DNA of 48,823 nt from Methanomassiliicoccales archaeon (GTDB taxonomy: Archaea > Thermoplasmatota > Thermoplasmata > Methanomassiliicoccales > UBA472). The stretch is taken from NCBI GenBank assembly GCA_028682915.1, contig JAJRAN010000059.1, positions 1 to 48,823 of the forward strand. The letters run 5' to 3'. The notes beneath the pieces are model-generated. The model ran no database searches. It was given only the letters and a program-made list of their open reading frames with translations, and had not been told where the DNA came from. Position numbers and translations under genes: made by a program. This document shows, piece after piece, positions 31,518 to 38,794 of the stretch (positions within the stretch are counted from its first letter, which is position 1; each line of letters opens with the position of its first letter).

Positions 31518-33091
31518 GCTTCCCGGGCAAGGTCGTCTCGTTCATCGACATCGGCACCAATTCCATCCGCACGGCCGTGGTCCGTCTCAACCCCAACTAC
31601 TCCTACTCCATCTTGTCAAGGCAGAAGCAGGTGGTGCGCCTGGGCGAGAACGAGTTCCTGGAGCACAGGCTGATCCCCGCGGCCATGGAGCGGTGCGTGG
31701 TGGTGTGCAAGCGCTTCGTGGAGATGGGGCGCGCCTACGGCGCCGAGGAGTTCGTGGCCGTGGCCACCTCCGCCACGAGGGAGGCTAGGAACCAGGGAGA
31801 GCTGCTCGAGAGACTGCGCACGGAGGTGGGGATCGAGGTCAAGGTCATCTCGGGCAAGGAGGAGGCCCGCCTCATCTACCTGGGCGTGTCTTCCGCCTTC
31901 CACCTCGAGGACAGGTTCGGGGTCTTCATCGACATCGGGGGAGGGAGCACCGAGGTCTCGGTGGGCAACCAATCAGATTACGTTTACTTGGACAGCCTCA
32001 AGCTAGGGGCGATCCGGCTGAGCGAACTGTTCATCTCCGAGGGGGAGACCGGCCCCGTCTATCCCGAGAAGTACGCCCAGATGAAGAAGTCCGTGCGGGG
32101 CGAGATCGTGCGCACGGTGCAGAGGGTGAAGCGGTACAAGCTGGAGCTGGCGGTCGGCACCTCGGGGACCGTCATCAACCTGGGAGAGGTGGCGGCGCGC
32201 AACCTCAACGGGATGCAAGGCAAGGACAGCTCCCTCACCCTTGCCAAGCTCAAGAAGACCATCGCCCTGCTCTGCTCCCTCGACCTCAAGGAGAGGAGGG
32301 CGCTTCCCGGCATCAACCCCGAGCGGGCGGACATAATCATCGGCGGTGCCGCCATACTCGAGACGCTCATGGAGGAGATCGGCCTGCAGGAGGTGGTGAT
32401 CTCGGAGCGAGGACTGCTGGACGGCATGCTCGTCGACTTCCTTTCGCAGATCGAGGGGTTCCCCAGCCACCAGAGGATGTCCGTCCGGGAGAGGAGCGTG
32501 CTGCAGCTTGGCCGATCGTGCAACTTGGACGAATTGCACGCCGAGACGATATCCCGAATATCGTTAGAGATGTTCGACTCGGCCAAGGAGGAGGGCGTGC
32601 ACGGCTTCGGGGCGAAGGAGCGGGAGCTGCTGCGCTACGCCTCCTATCTCCACGACATCGGGGACTTCATCAGCTTCAGCAACCACCACCAGCACTCATA
32701 TTACATAATACGTAACGCAGAGCTGCTCGGCTTCGACCAGAGGGAGATCGAGATCATGGCCAGCCTGGCAAGGTTCCACCGCAAGAAGTCCCTGGGCAGG
32801 AAGAGCTCGGACCTGGAGGGGCTAGACGCCCCCGCCCAGAGGGTCGTGGTCGCGCTCTCCGCCTTCCTGCGCATCGCCGAGGCGCTGGATCGGAGCCACT
32901 GCGCCCTCATCGACCATGCCCGCTTCATCAACGCCACCGAGGACGAGGCGGTCCTGGAGGTGTCCGCCAAGGGGGATTGCCAGCTCGAGCTCTGGGGCGC
33001 GGAGTCCCAGGGGAAGGGGTTCATGAAGGCGTTCGACCGGGAGCTGCGCATCCGCTTCAAAATGTCCACGGCCTTGGACGAGGCCCGCTGA
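31514..33091 (+). CDS. ppx: exopolyphosphatase, Ppx/GppA family
   Basis: A 525-residue Ppx/GppA protein. The ASKHA phosphatase half has SFIDIGTNSIRTAVV, ATSATREARNQ, FIDIGGGSTEVSVG and VGTSGTVINLGEVA. The C-terminal half is a complete HD domain (YLHDIGDFISFSNHHQHS, ASLARFHRKKSLG, LRIAEALDRSH). This matches long bacterial Ppx/GppA. It releases phosphate from polyphosphate or the 5' phosphate of pppGpp; neighbours favour polyphosphate. ATG 31514 overlaps the previous stop (ATGA) with GGAGAG directly before it. The HD part is visibly related to that of the upstream fusion, so the domain was probably duplicated. Confidence 0.94.
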   Translation: MSFPGKVVSFIDIGTNSIRTAVVRLNPNYSYSILSRQKQVVRLGENEFLEHRLIPAAMERCVVVCKRFVEMGRAYGAEEFVAVATSATREARNQGELLERLRTEVGIEVKVISGKEEARLIYLGVSSAFHLEDRFGVFIDIGGGSTEVSVGNQSDYVYLDSLKLGAIRLSELFISEGETGPVYPEKYAQMKKSVRGEIVRTVQRVKRYKLELAVGTSGTVINLGEVAARNLNGMQGKDSSLTLAKLKKTIALLCSLDLKERRALPGINPERADIIIGGAAILETLMEEIGLQEVVISERGLLDGMLVDFLSQIEGFPSHQRMSVRERSVLQLGRSCNLDELHAETISRISLEMFDSAKEEGVHGFGAKERELLRYASYLHDIGDFISFSNHHQHSYYIIRNAELLGFDQREIEIMASLARFHRKKSLGRKSSDLEGLDAPAQRVVVALSAFLRIAEALDRSHCALIDHARFINATEDEAVLEVSAKGDCQLELWGAESQGKGFMKAFDRELRIRFKMSTALDEAR

Positions 33092-33112
33092 CAGCAAATG
33101 ATACTTATCCTT

Positions 33113-33143
33113 CATGTCGCTTGATTGATGGCGATGCGACATG
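33113..33143. repeat. 8-bp inverted repeat across the phosphoesterase start
   Basis: CATGTCGC (33113-33120) and GCGACATG (33136-33143) are perfect inverted arms with a 15-base spacer. The right arm includes the ATG at 33141. ACTTATCC just upstream is a possible TATA element. The repeat could be an operator or an RNA hairpin hiding the start codon; chance occurrence is not excluded. Confidence 0.5.
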
Positions 33144-33590
33144 GGGCTGGAGCAGTACAAGGCTAAAAGAGACTTCCACAAGACCACTGAGCCTGCGGGG
33201 AAGGAGCGCGCCGGCGAGGAGGGGATATTCGTGGTACAGGAGCACCATGCCTCCCACCTCCACTATGATTTCCGCCTGGCCTTGGACGGGGTCCTGAAGA
33301 GCTGGGCCGTGCCCAAGGGGATCCCCGAGGAACCGAAGGTTAAGAGGCTGGCAGTGCAAACGGAGGACCACCCCCTAGACTACGCTGATTTCGAGGGGAC
33401 GATACCCAAGGGAGAATACGGCGCCGGGGAGGTCGATATCTGGGACAAAGGGTCCTTCCAGCTTCAGGAGAGGAGCCCTGACAAGCTGGTCTTCGAGCTG
33501 ATGGGGGACCGGCTAAAGGGGCCCTATGCCCTGGTCCGCTTCAAGGGGAAGGAGAAGGAGGCCAAGAACTGGCTAATCATGAGATTGTGA
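33141..33590 (+). CDS. stand-alone LigD-type DNA 3'-phosphoesterase
   Basis: A 149-residue protein that is just the PE module of bacterial ligase D. These enzymes trim 3' phosphates and ribonucleotides at DNA ends before joining. Catalytic and metal residues are visible: QEHHASHLHYDFRLALDG (His, His-x-Asp-x-Arg), TEDHPLDYADFEGTIPKGEYG with the later His, and YALVRFKG near the end. KAKRDFHKTTEP is the usual N terminus. No ligase or polymerase module and no Ku gene is in the window. Archaeal stand-alone PE proteins are known, so the activity is expected but the repair partner is not evident. Confidence 0.92.
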   Translation: MGLEQYKAKRDFHKTTEPAGKERAGEEGIFVVQEHHASHLHYDFRLALDGVLKSWAVPKGIPEEPKVKRLAVQTEDHPLDYADFEGTIPKGEYGAGEVDIWDKGSFQLQERSPDKLVFELMGDRLKGPYALVRFKGKEKEAKNWLIMRL

Positions 33591-33610
33591 AACGGCTGCG
33601 TCTGGACAAG

Positions 33611-33640
33611 TAAAAAGTAATAGAAGGTAAAAGGAAAAAG
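33611..33640 (-). terminator. T-rich terminator after the small 70-residue gene
   Basis: On the minus strand, three T-runs (five, four and five T) follow the stop at 33661 within 50 bases. U-tracts of this sort end archaeal transcripts. The element lies between this gene and the convergent phosphoesterase gene. Confidence 0.5.
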
Positions 33641-33660
33641 GATTGGAGCGTCGAATTGGA

Positions 33661-33873
33661 TTACTTCTTCATTATCTTCATCCAGCCGCCGCTCTCGAAG
33701 ACCGCCAGGCTCCTCTTGCTCAGGGTCTTCTCGAAGTCGTCCCAGGAGACAATCTCAAGGCGAGCATTGTTCCCCTTTGTGAATTGGACCCCGTTCGTCC
33801 CCTTAACGCGGCCGGGCTTCAGGCCTTTCTTCTTAGCGATCTCCTTGGCCTTGTCGAGGCTTATTTTCTCCAT
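33661..33873 (-). CDS. small conserved archaeal protein, about 70 residues
   Basis: A 70-residue basic protein: MEKISLDKAKEIAKKKGLKP, then TNGVQFTKGNNARLEIVSWD and a C-terminal VFESGGWMKIMKK. I associate this pattern with short conserved hypothetical proteins in methanogens; no function is known. The start is ambiguous. GGAGGG lies 13 bases before the ATG but 7 before an in-frame TTG two codons upstream. An ATG at 33921 would add 16 residues of unconserved look. It has its own promoter at about 33955 and a T-rich terminator. Confidence 0.7.
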   Translation of the reverse strand: MEKISLDKAKEIAKKKGLKPGRVKGTNGVQFTKGNNARLEIVSWDDFEKTLSKRSLAVFESGGWMKIMKK

Positions 33874-33908
33874 CACCAAATAATATCCCTCCTGTTCAGT
33901 TTCCTGGC

Positions 33909-33924
33909 CATGTGCTGGCACATG
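33909..33924. repeat. compact palindrome near a transcription start
   Basis: CATGTGC-TG-GCACATG, two 7-base arms with a 2-base spacer. It lies just downstream of the TATA box at 33951-33960 for the minus-strand 70-residue gene, so it would sit at about +5 to +20 of the transcript. That suits a dimeric repressor site, but no regulator is identified. Confidence 0.45.
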
Positions 33925-33950
33925 ACCCAGTATGTAATACCTCGGACCTA

Positions 33951-33960
33951 TATATAAAAT
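33951..33960 (-). promoter_or_regulatory. TATA box for the 70-residue protein
   Basis: Minus-strand ATTTTATATA within an AT-rich stretch, the best TATA match in this gap. Initiation near 33930 would give a leader of about 55 bases to the ATG at 33873. Confidence 0.55.
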
Positions 33961-34147
33961 TTATCCTATAATGAGAGCGTTCCAGTAATTCTTTCCTTTA
34001 ATACCTTTGCCTCAAATCGCTCCGATGCTGGGTGAAGCTGGATGACGAGCCAGATGATGAGCGAAGGACGGGAAATTAAGAAAATCATCCAGCTTGCCTA
34101 GCGGAAAAAGGTTTATCTTGATTTCGCGCGCTTAAGAGGTCGTTCAA

Positions 34148-35452
34148 ATGTCATTGTTCGGTTCTTCCGGAATAAGAGGGGTGGTCGGCCAGGCCATCAC
34201 CCCGGAGCTGGCCATCAACATCGGCGCAGCCGTCGGCTCGTTGGGCCGTGAGGTCCTGCTGGCCAAGGACACCAGGACCAGCGGGGATATGATGGTCAAC
34301 GCCCTTTGCGCGGGGATCACCTCCACTGGGGCGAACGCGTCCTATGCGGGCATGGTACCCACGCCGACGCTGGCACGAGCGGCAGAGTCCTATGATTGCG
34401 GATTGATGGTCACTGCGTCGCACAACCCGCCCGAGTACAACGGGGTCAAGATGTGGAACCCGGACGGTTCGGCCTTCGATTCGGCGCAGATGCGCCAGAT
34501 GGAGAGCCTGATAGAGGGCAGGGGATACCGATTGGCGGACTGGAGAGGGGTAGGCAGATGCTTGGCCCACACCGGCGCGATCGAGAATCACATCTCCGCG
34601 GTCCTGGACTCGGTGGAGGCGACGGACGCCGATGTGATCCTGGATTGCGGTTGCGGGGCCACGGCCTCCGTCAGCCCCGTCATGTTGAGAAGGCTGGGCT
34701 GCTCGGTCCTCGGGATCAACTGCCACCCCGACGGCTACTTTCCAGGCAGGATGCCAGAACCGACCGAGGAGAACCTGGCCATCCTGAAGCAGCTCGTCCT
34801 CCAGAAGAAGGTCGACGTCGGCATCGCCCACGACGGGGACGGGGACAGGATGGTCGCCTTCGACGAGAAGGGCAGGTTCATCGATGGCGATAGGTTGCTC
34901 GCTCTGTTCACCGTCTTCCTTGGGGCCAAGAACGTCGTCGCTCCGGTGGACGCCTCCATGGTCCTCGATGATCTGGTGAAGGGTAAGGTGGTCAGGACCA
35001 GGGTGGGGGATGTCTACGTCGCCGAGGCCTTGAAGGCTAGCGGCGCGGAGTTCGGGGGAGAGCCCTCAGGGACCTTCATATTCCCGGATGAGACCTACTG
35101 CCCCGATGGGATCTATGCCGCCGCCCTGCTCGCCTCGATGACCGAGGAGGGCAAGCTCTCCCAGATGGTGGACGATGTGCCGAGGTACCCGGTCTCAAGG
35201 GGTTCCTACCCCTTCGAAGCCAAGAACAGGAAGAGGCTCGAATCAAAATTGGAGAAGGCCATGCGCTCGCTCAGATGTCTGGAGCTTGTCACCGTGGACG
35301 GCTACAGGGCGCAGTTCGAGGACGGGTGGTTCCTCATCCGCCTGTCCGGTACCGAGCCGAAGCTGCGCCTTACCGTCGAGGCGAGAAAGGATAAGGACCT
35401 CAAGGGCTTAGTGTCCAAGGCGGACAAGGTCGTAAGGGAGTGTCTAAGATGA
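34148..35452 (+). CDS. glmM: phosphoglucosamine/phosphohexomutase, GlmM-like
   Basis: A 434-residue alpha-D-phosphohexomutase. The catalytic serine loop is TASHNPPEYNG (S91), the magnesium loop is AHDGDGDRMVAFDE, the sugar-binding loop is GGEPSGTFIF, and the phosphate-binding loop near the C terminus is RLSGTEPKLRLTVEA. The start SLFGSSGIRGVVG is typical. Archaeal members interconvert glucosamine-6-P and glucosamine-1-P, some also mannose and glucose phosphates. The overlapping GlmU-like gene supports the amino-sugar role. A TTTATC element 36 bases before the ATG may be its TATA box. Confidence 0.92.
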   Translation: MSLFGSSGIRGVVGQAITPELAINIGAAVGSLGREVLLAKDTRTSGDMMVNALCAGITSTGANASYAGMVPTPTLARAAESYDCGLMVTASHNPPEYNGVKMWNPDGSAFDSAQMRQMESLIEGRGYRLADWRGVGRCLAHTGAIENHISAVLDSVEATDADVILDCGCGATASVSPVMLRRLGCSVLGINCHPDGYFPGRMPEPTEENLAILKQLVLQKKVDVGIAHDGDGDRMVAFDEKGRFIDGDRLLALFTVFLGAKNVVAPVDASMVLDDLVKGKVVRTRVGDVYVAEALKASGAEFGGEPSGTFIFPDETYCPDGIYAAALLASMTEEGKLSQMVDDVPRYPVSRGSYPFEAKNRKRLESKLEKAMRSLRCLELVTVDGYRAQFEDGWFLIRLSGTEPKLRLTVEARKDKDLKGLVSKADKVVRECLR

Positions 35453-36675
35453 AGGCGTTGGTCTTGGCGGCGGGCGAGGGGACTAGACTCCGGCCCCTCA
35501 CCTCGAACGTGCCCAAGCCCCTTCTGCTGGTCGCGGGGAAGCCTTTCCTGAGCCATATCTTCGGGGCTTTGCAGGCCGGCGGGGTGAGGGAGGTCGCTCT
35601 CCTTGTGGGCTGGAAGGCTAACCGAATCAAGGAGTTCTATGGGGACGGGTCGGAGCTCGGGCTCAAGATCACCTATCTCGAACAGAGGGAGAGGATGGGG
35701 ACCGCGGATGCGGTCGGCCATGCCGAGGGGTTCATGGATGAGCCTTTCTTCTGCGTGAACGGGGACGTGGTCATCTCCGAGCTGGACGTGAAGGAGATGC
35801 GCTCTCTGTTCGAGGCCAAGGACAGAATGGTCATGGGCGCGGTGACGGTCCCCAACCCATCCGCATTCGGGGTGATCGAGGAGAGGGAGGGCAAGCTCGT
35901 CCGCATACTTGAGAAGCCGAAGCAGCCGCCCTCGGACCTCATCAACGCGGGAATGTTCGTATTCACGCCCGAAATCTTCCAGGAGATAAGGAGGACGGGC
36001 AAGTCGCCCAGGGGAGAATATGAGATAACCGACACCTTGACCAGCTTGGCGAGGTCGGAGGGGGTTATGGTGCACCGCATCGCCACCGAATGGATCGACG
36101 TCGGGCGGCCTTGGGACCTCCTCAAGGCGAACGAGATATTCATGTCCCGCCTGGTCGGAAGGGTGGAAGGGGAGGTGGAGCCCGGCGCCATGCTCAAGGG
36201 GAACGTGGTGGTGGAGAAGGGCGCCCTGGTCCGCTCCGGCTCGTACGTCCTCGGCCCCGCTTACATATCCAAAGGGTGCGAGGTCGGGCCCAACTGCTAC
36301 ATCCGTGGCGGAACCTGCCTAGGTCCCAACGTCAAGGTCGGAGCCTCGGTGGAGGTCAAGAACTCCATCATTATGGCTGGGTCGCATGTGCCCCACCACA
36401 ATTACGTGGGGGACAGCATCATCGGGGAGCGGTGCAACCTGGGCGCCGGCACCAAGGTGGCGAACCTGCGCTTCGACGACAAGAACGTGAAGGTGTCCTC
36501 GGGCGGCAAGGTCATCGACACCGGCCGGCGCAAGCTGGGCGTCATCATGGGCGACAACGTGAAGACCGGCATAAACTCCATGATCGACGCGGGCACCATA
36601 ATCTGGGAGGACTCCTTCATAGGGCCAGGCGCAATGGCCAAGGGGACCATCGGCCCAGGATCCAGGGTCTACTGA
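35449..36675 (+). CDS. bifunctional sugar-1-phosphate nucleotidylyltransferase/acetyltransferase, GlmU-like
   Basis: A 408-residue, two-domain enzyme. The nucleotidylyltransferase half starts KALVLAAGEGTRLRPLTSNV with the signature GxGTRLRPLT and has the metal Asp in CVNGDVVIS. The left-handed beta-helix half, from about residue 240, has hexapeptide repeats (GAMLKGNVVVEKGALVRSGS, NCYIRGGTCLGPNVKVGASV). The motif HNYVGDSIIGERCNLGAGT resembles the acetyltransferase active region. In archaea such proteins acetylate glucosamine-1-P and form UDP-GlcNAc. ATG 35449 overlaps the glmM stop (ATGA). UDP-GlcNAc would feed N-glycans or surface polymers. Confidence 0.92.
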   Translation: MKALVLAAGEGTRLRPLTSNVPKPLLLVAGKPFLSHIFGALQAGGVREVALLVGWKANRIKEFYGDGSELGLKITYLEQRERMGTADAVGHAEGFMDEPFFCVNGDVVISELDVKEMRSLFEAKDRMVMGAVTVPNPSAFGVIEEREGKLVRILEKPKQPPSDLINAGMFVFTPEIFQEIRRTGKSPRGEYEITDTLTSLARSEGVMVHRIATEWIDVGRPWDLLKANEIFMSRLVGRVEGEVEPGAMLKGNVVVEKGALVRSGSYVLGPAYISKGCEVGPNCYIRGGTCLGPNVKVGASVEVKNSIIMAGSHVPHHNYVGDSIIGERCNLGAGTKVANLRFDDKNVKVSSGGKVIDTGRRKLGVIMGDNVKTGINSMIDAGTIIWEDSFIGPGAMAKGTIGPGSRVY

Positions 36676-36679
36676 GGCA

Positions 36680-37054
36680 TCAATCGACTACCTCGAGCTC
36701 GACCCTCTCCCCGTTGGAGTTGTAAGCCCTCCAACTGGTCTCATCGAAGGGCAGGCAGGTGATGATGTGCACCCCTCCGAAGTGCGAGAAGAACTGCAGG
36801 TCGGCGTCCGAGGGCCGGTTGGAGTGCCCTGGATGGGAATGTATAGTGCCGATGACGCTGTAGTCGATAGGGAGCATGTTCGTGTTCATTATCCCGTGGC
36901 TGTCGCCTTGGACGGTGCCGGGGAGCACCACCAGCTCGATTATCACTCCCTCCTCCGCCTTCAGCGCGGCCAGGAACTCTTTGGGAAAGGTCTCGATGGC
37001 CGCCTCGTTGATCATGCGCAGGGCGCTCTTCCTGATGGCGGTGGTCCTCCTCAT
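36680..37054 (-). CDS. JAMM/MPN-type metalloprotease
   Basis: A 124-residue single-domain JAMM protein. The zinc motif is HSHPGHSNRPSDAD, matching HxHPx6SxxD, and an upstream Glu (EEGVIIEL or FPKEF region) can complete the site. The family removes ubiquitin-like modifiers; archaeal JAMM1 cleaves SAMP proteins from targets. Others cleave small-molecule conjugates. ATG 37054 overlaps the NAD kinase stop by 4 bases; an ATG three codons upstream is possible. Its coupling to NADP(H) enzymes is unusual. The substrate is not indicated by the sequence. It ends 4 bases from the convergent GlmU-like gene. Confidence 0.9.
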   Translation of the reverse strand: MRRTTAIRKSALRMINEAAIETFPKEFLAALKAEEGVIIELVVLPGTVQGDSHGIMNTNMLPIDYSVIGTIHSHPGHSNRPSDADLQFFSHFGGVHIITCLPFDETSWRAYNSNGERVELEVVD

Positions 37055-37866
37055 ACCCAGCACGGTCCGCCTGTCAGCTTCTCGCGCATCTTGGTGTAGA
37101 AGGTCCTTCCGAGCGATACGAAGCGGGCGGTCTTCTCCGAGGTCGTGAAGCGCAGCTCCTCGTGGCCCTCCATCCCCACCTCTTCCTGCCCGTCGAACAC
37201 GATCACGCAGGGCTTGGGGCGCATGACCTCGATGCGGATGTCGCTATGTGCCGGAACCACCGTAGGGCGCCCCCCGAACTTGAACGGTGCCATGGGCGCG
37301 ATGACCAGGGCTTTCAGCCTAGGGTCCAGGATGGGGGCCCCGACCGACATGGCGTAGCATGTGGAGCCAGTGGGCGTGGAGATTATTATGCCATCGGCCC
37401 TGACTTCCAGCGCCAGCTCGTCGTCGACGAAGACGCGGAAATGCCTCAGCTTGGCTATGTGGGCGGTATGGACCACGACCTCGTTGGTGGCGTCCTGCAT
37501 CCGCTCCCCTTTGAAGTCCGTGCGCAGCTTGGTCCTCTCCTCGAGGGTGTACTCATGGTTGAGGATGCATTCCAGCCCGTCCTCGACCATGTCCTCCTGT
37601 ACTTCGGTGAGGAAACCGAGGTCGCCGGCGTTGATCCCGAAGATCGGGGCGTCGTTCTTCATCAGCGCGCGCAGGATCGTCCCGTCCCCGCCGATGGTGA
37701 CCAGCACGTCCACCTTCATGTCCTCGATGCGCATGCCCTTCTCGCCCAGCACCTGGGCGACGTTCTTCTCCAGCAGCAGCTCGTGCCCTTTGAGGGTATC
37801 GCGCACCAGGCGCGAGAGCCTTAGGGCATCGGGAACGTTGACGTTCGCGGTCATCCCGAACCTCAC
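37051..37866 (-). CDS. nadK: NAD kinase
   Basis: A 271-residue NAD kinase converting NAD to NADP with ATP or polyphosphate as donor. GGDGT is at residues 59-63 (VTIGGDGTILRALMK), followed by FGINAGDLGFLTEV. The NAD site has DATNEVVVHTAHIAKLRHF and ADGIIISTPTGSTCYAMSVG. The start is GTG 37866, overlapping the IMPase stop (GTGA). In some methanogens NAD kinase is fused to an IMPase-type NADP phosphatase; here the same two activities are separate but overlapping genes. Archaeal NAD kinases often accept polyphosphate, which is notable given the polyphosphate operon 4 kb away. Confidence 0.94.
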   Translation of the reverse strand: MRFGMTANVNVPDALRLSRLVRDTLKGHELLLEKNVAQVLGEKGMRIEDMKVDVLVTIGGDGTILRALMKNDAPIFGINAGDLGFLTEVQEDMVEDGLECILNHEYTLEERTKLRTDFKGERMQDATNEVVVHTAHIAKLRHFRVFVDDELALEVRADGIIISTPTGSTCYAMSVGAPILDPRLKALVIAPMAPFKFGGRPTVVPAHSDIRIEVMRPKPCVIVFDGQEEVGMEGHEELRFTTSEKTARFVSLGRTFYTKMREKLTGGPCWV

Positions 37867-38636
37867 ATGACCACCTTCTTCACTTCCTTATCGCCATAGG
37901 CCAGGAAATTACTCCTTTCCTGGAGATCGAATCTCATGTCCAAGGGGCGGTCCGATAGGTCCACGATCTCCCCGCCCGCCTCCCTCAGTATAAGGGCGGA
38001 GGCGGCGATGTCCACCACCCGGATGGACCTCTCATACACCTCGCAGTTCATGTAGTAAGCGTCGGCCCTGCCCTCGGCGAGGAGGCACATCTCCAACGAG
38101 GCGCAACCCAAGGCCCTGGCCCTGACTCCTAGCTTGGCGAGGCGGAAATTGTCCACGCTCGAATACTTGCCGAGGTAGACCAGGAAGATGCTCTTGCGGG
38201 GCTCGAAGGGACGAGTATGGATCGGCTCGTCGTTCAGCGTCGCCCCCTTGCCCTTTTCCGCATAGTAAGCGTCTCCGGTCACCAGGTTCTGGACCAGGCC
38301 GGCTTCGACGTCGCGGAGGCTCTTCTTCCCGACGGCCAACGAGACCGAATAGAAAGGCAGGCCCATGGCCGAGTTGTAGGTGCCATCGATGGGGTCGATG
38401 ACCAGGGTCTTGGCCTCCTTGCGGTCGATGAAGCCGATCTCCTCGGAGAGCACGTTGAAAGGCAGATCCTGCTCCTCGACGAACTGAAGGATGACGTCCT
38501 CCGCCACCTTGTCCACCGTGCAGGTGGGGGTGCCGTCCGCCCCCATGTACAGCTCCTCGGTCCGGTCGTGGCCCCTGGGAAGGGCTCGCTCCGCCTCCCT
38601 CACCTTCTTGGCCATCAGGTGCAATATGTCCTTCAT
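37863..38636 (-). CDS. inositol-monophosphatase-family phosphatase, possible NADP phosphatase
   Basis: A 257-residue lithium-sensitive-type sugar phosphatase. Metal motifs are SEEIG (E65, E66), DPIDGTYN (D81, D84) and the distal VVDIAASALILREAGG. Archaeal members act on inositol-1-P, fructose-1,6-bisphosphate or NADP. The 4-base overlap with nadK, and the fused NADP phosphatase-NAD kinase known in Methanocaldococcus, favour an NADP phosphatase role; this is inference. A TTTAAA element 28 bases before the ATG implies a leaderless or nearly leaderless transcript. Confidence 0.9.
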   Translation of the reverse strand: MKDILHLMAKKVREAERALPRGHDRTEELYMGADGTPTCTVDKVAEDVILQFVEEQDLPFNVLSEEIGFIDRKEAKTLVIDPIDGTYNSAMGLPFYSVSLAVGKKSLRDVEAGLVQNLVTGDAYYAEKGKGATLNDEPIHTRPFEPRKSIFLVYLGKYSSVDNFRLAKLGVRARALGCASLEMCLLAEGRADAYYMNCEVYERSIRVVDIAASALILREAGGEIVDLSDRPLDMRFDLQERSNFLAYGDKEVKKVVM

Positions 38637-38660
38637 CGCCCCGAAGTATGGTCTGTTCTC

Positions 38661-38666
38661 TTTAAA
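38661..38666 (-). promoter_or_regulatory. TATA box for the IMPase-nadK-JAMM operon
   Basis: TTTAAA is centred 28 bases before the ATG at 38636, so transcription should begin at or next to the start codon. The flanking GGG on the minus-strand upstream side and AGAG downstream fit a basal archaeal promoter. Confidence 0.6.
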
Positions 38667-38717
38667 CCCTTCGCCAGCTCGGTCGGAGAAGGCGTCTGAG
38701 CGGGGCCAAGGGCAATT

Positions 38718-38725
38718 GTATTAAT
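38718..38725 (+). promoter_or_regulatory. TATA-like element for the RPH-like gene
   Basis: GTATTAAT, 70 bases before the ATG at 38795. Initiation near 38748 would give a leader of about 47 bases. It is back to back with the IMPase promoter. Confidence 0.4.
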
Positions 38726-38794
38726 GCCTAAGGCGATTCCTGACGGTCAGGGGAGAGCCTTCTCTCGATTGGTCTGGCTGGAACAGTTGATCGA

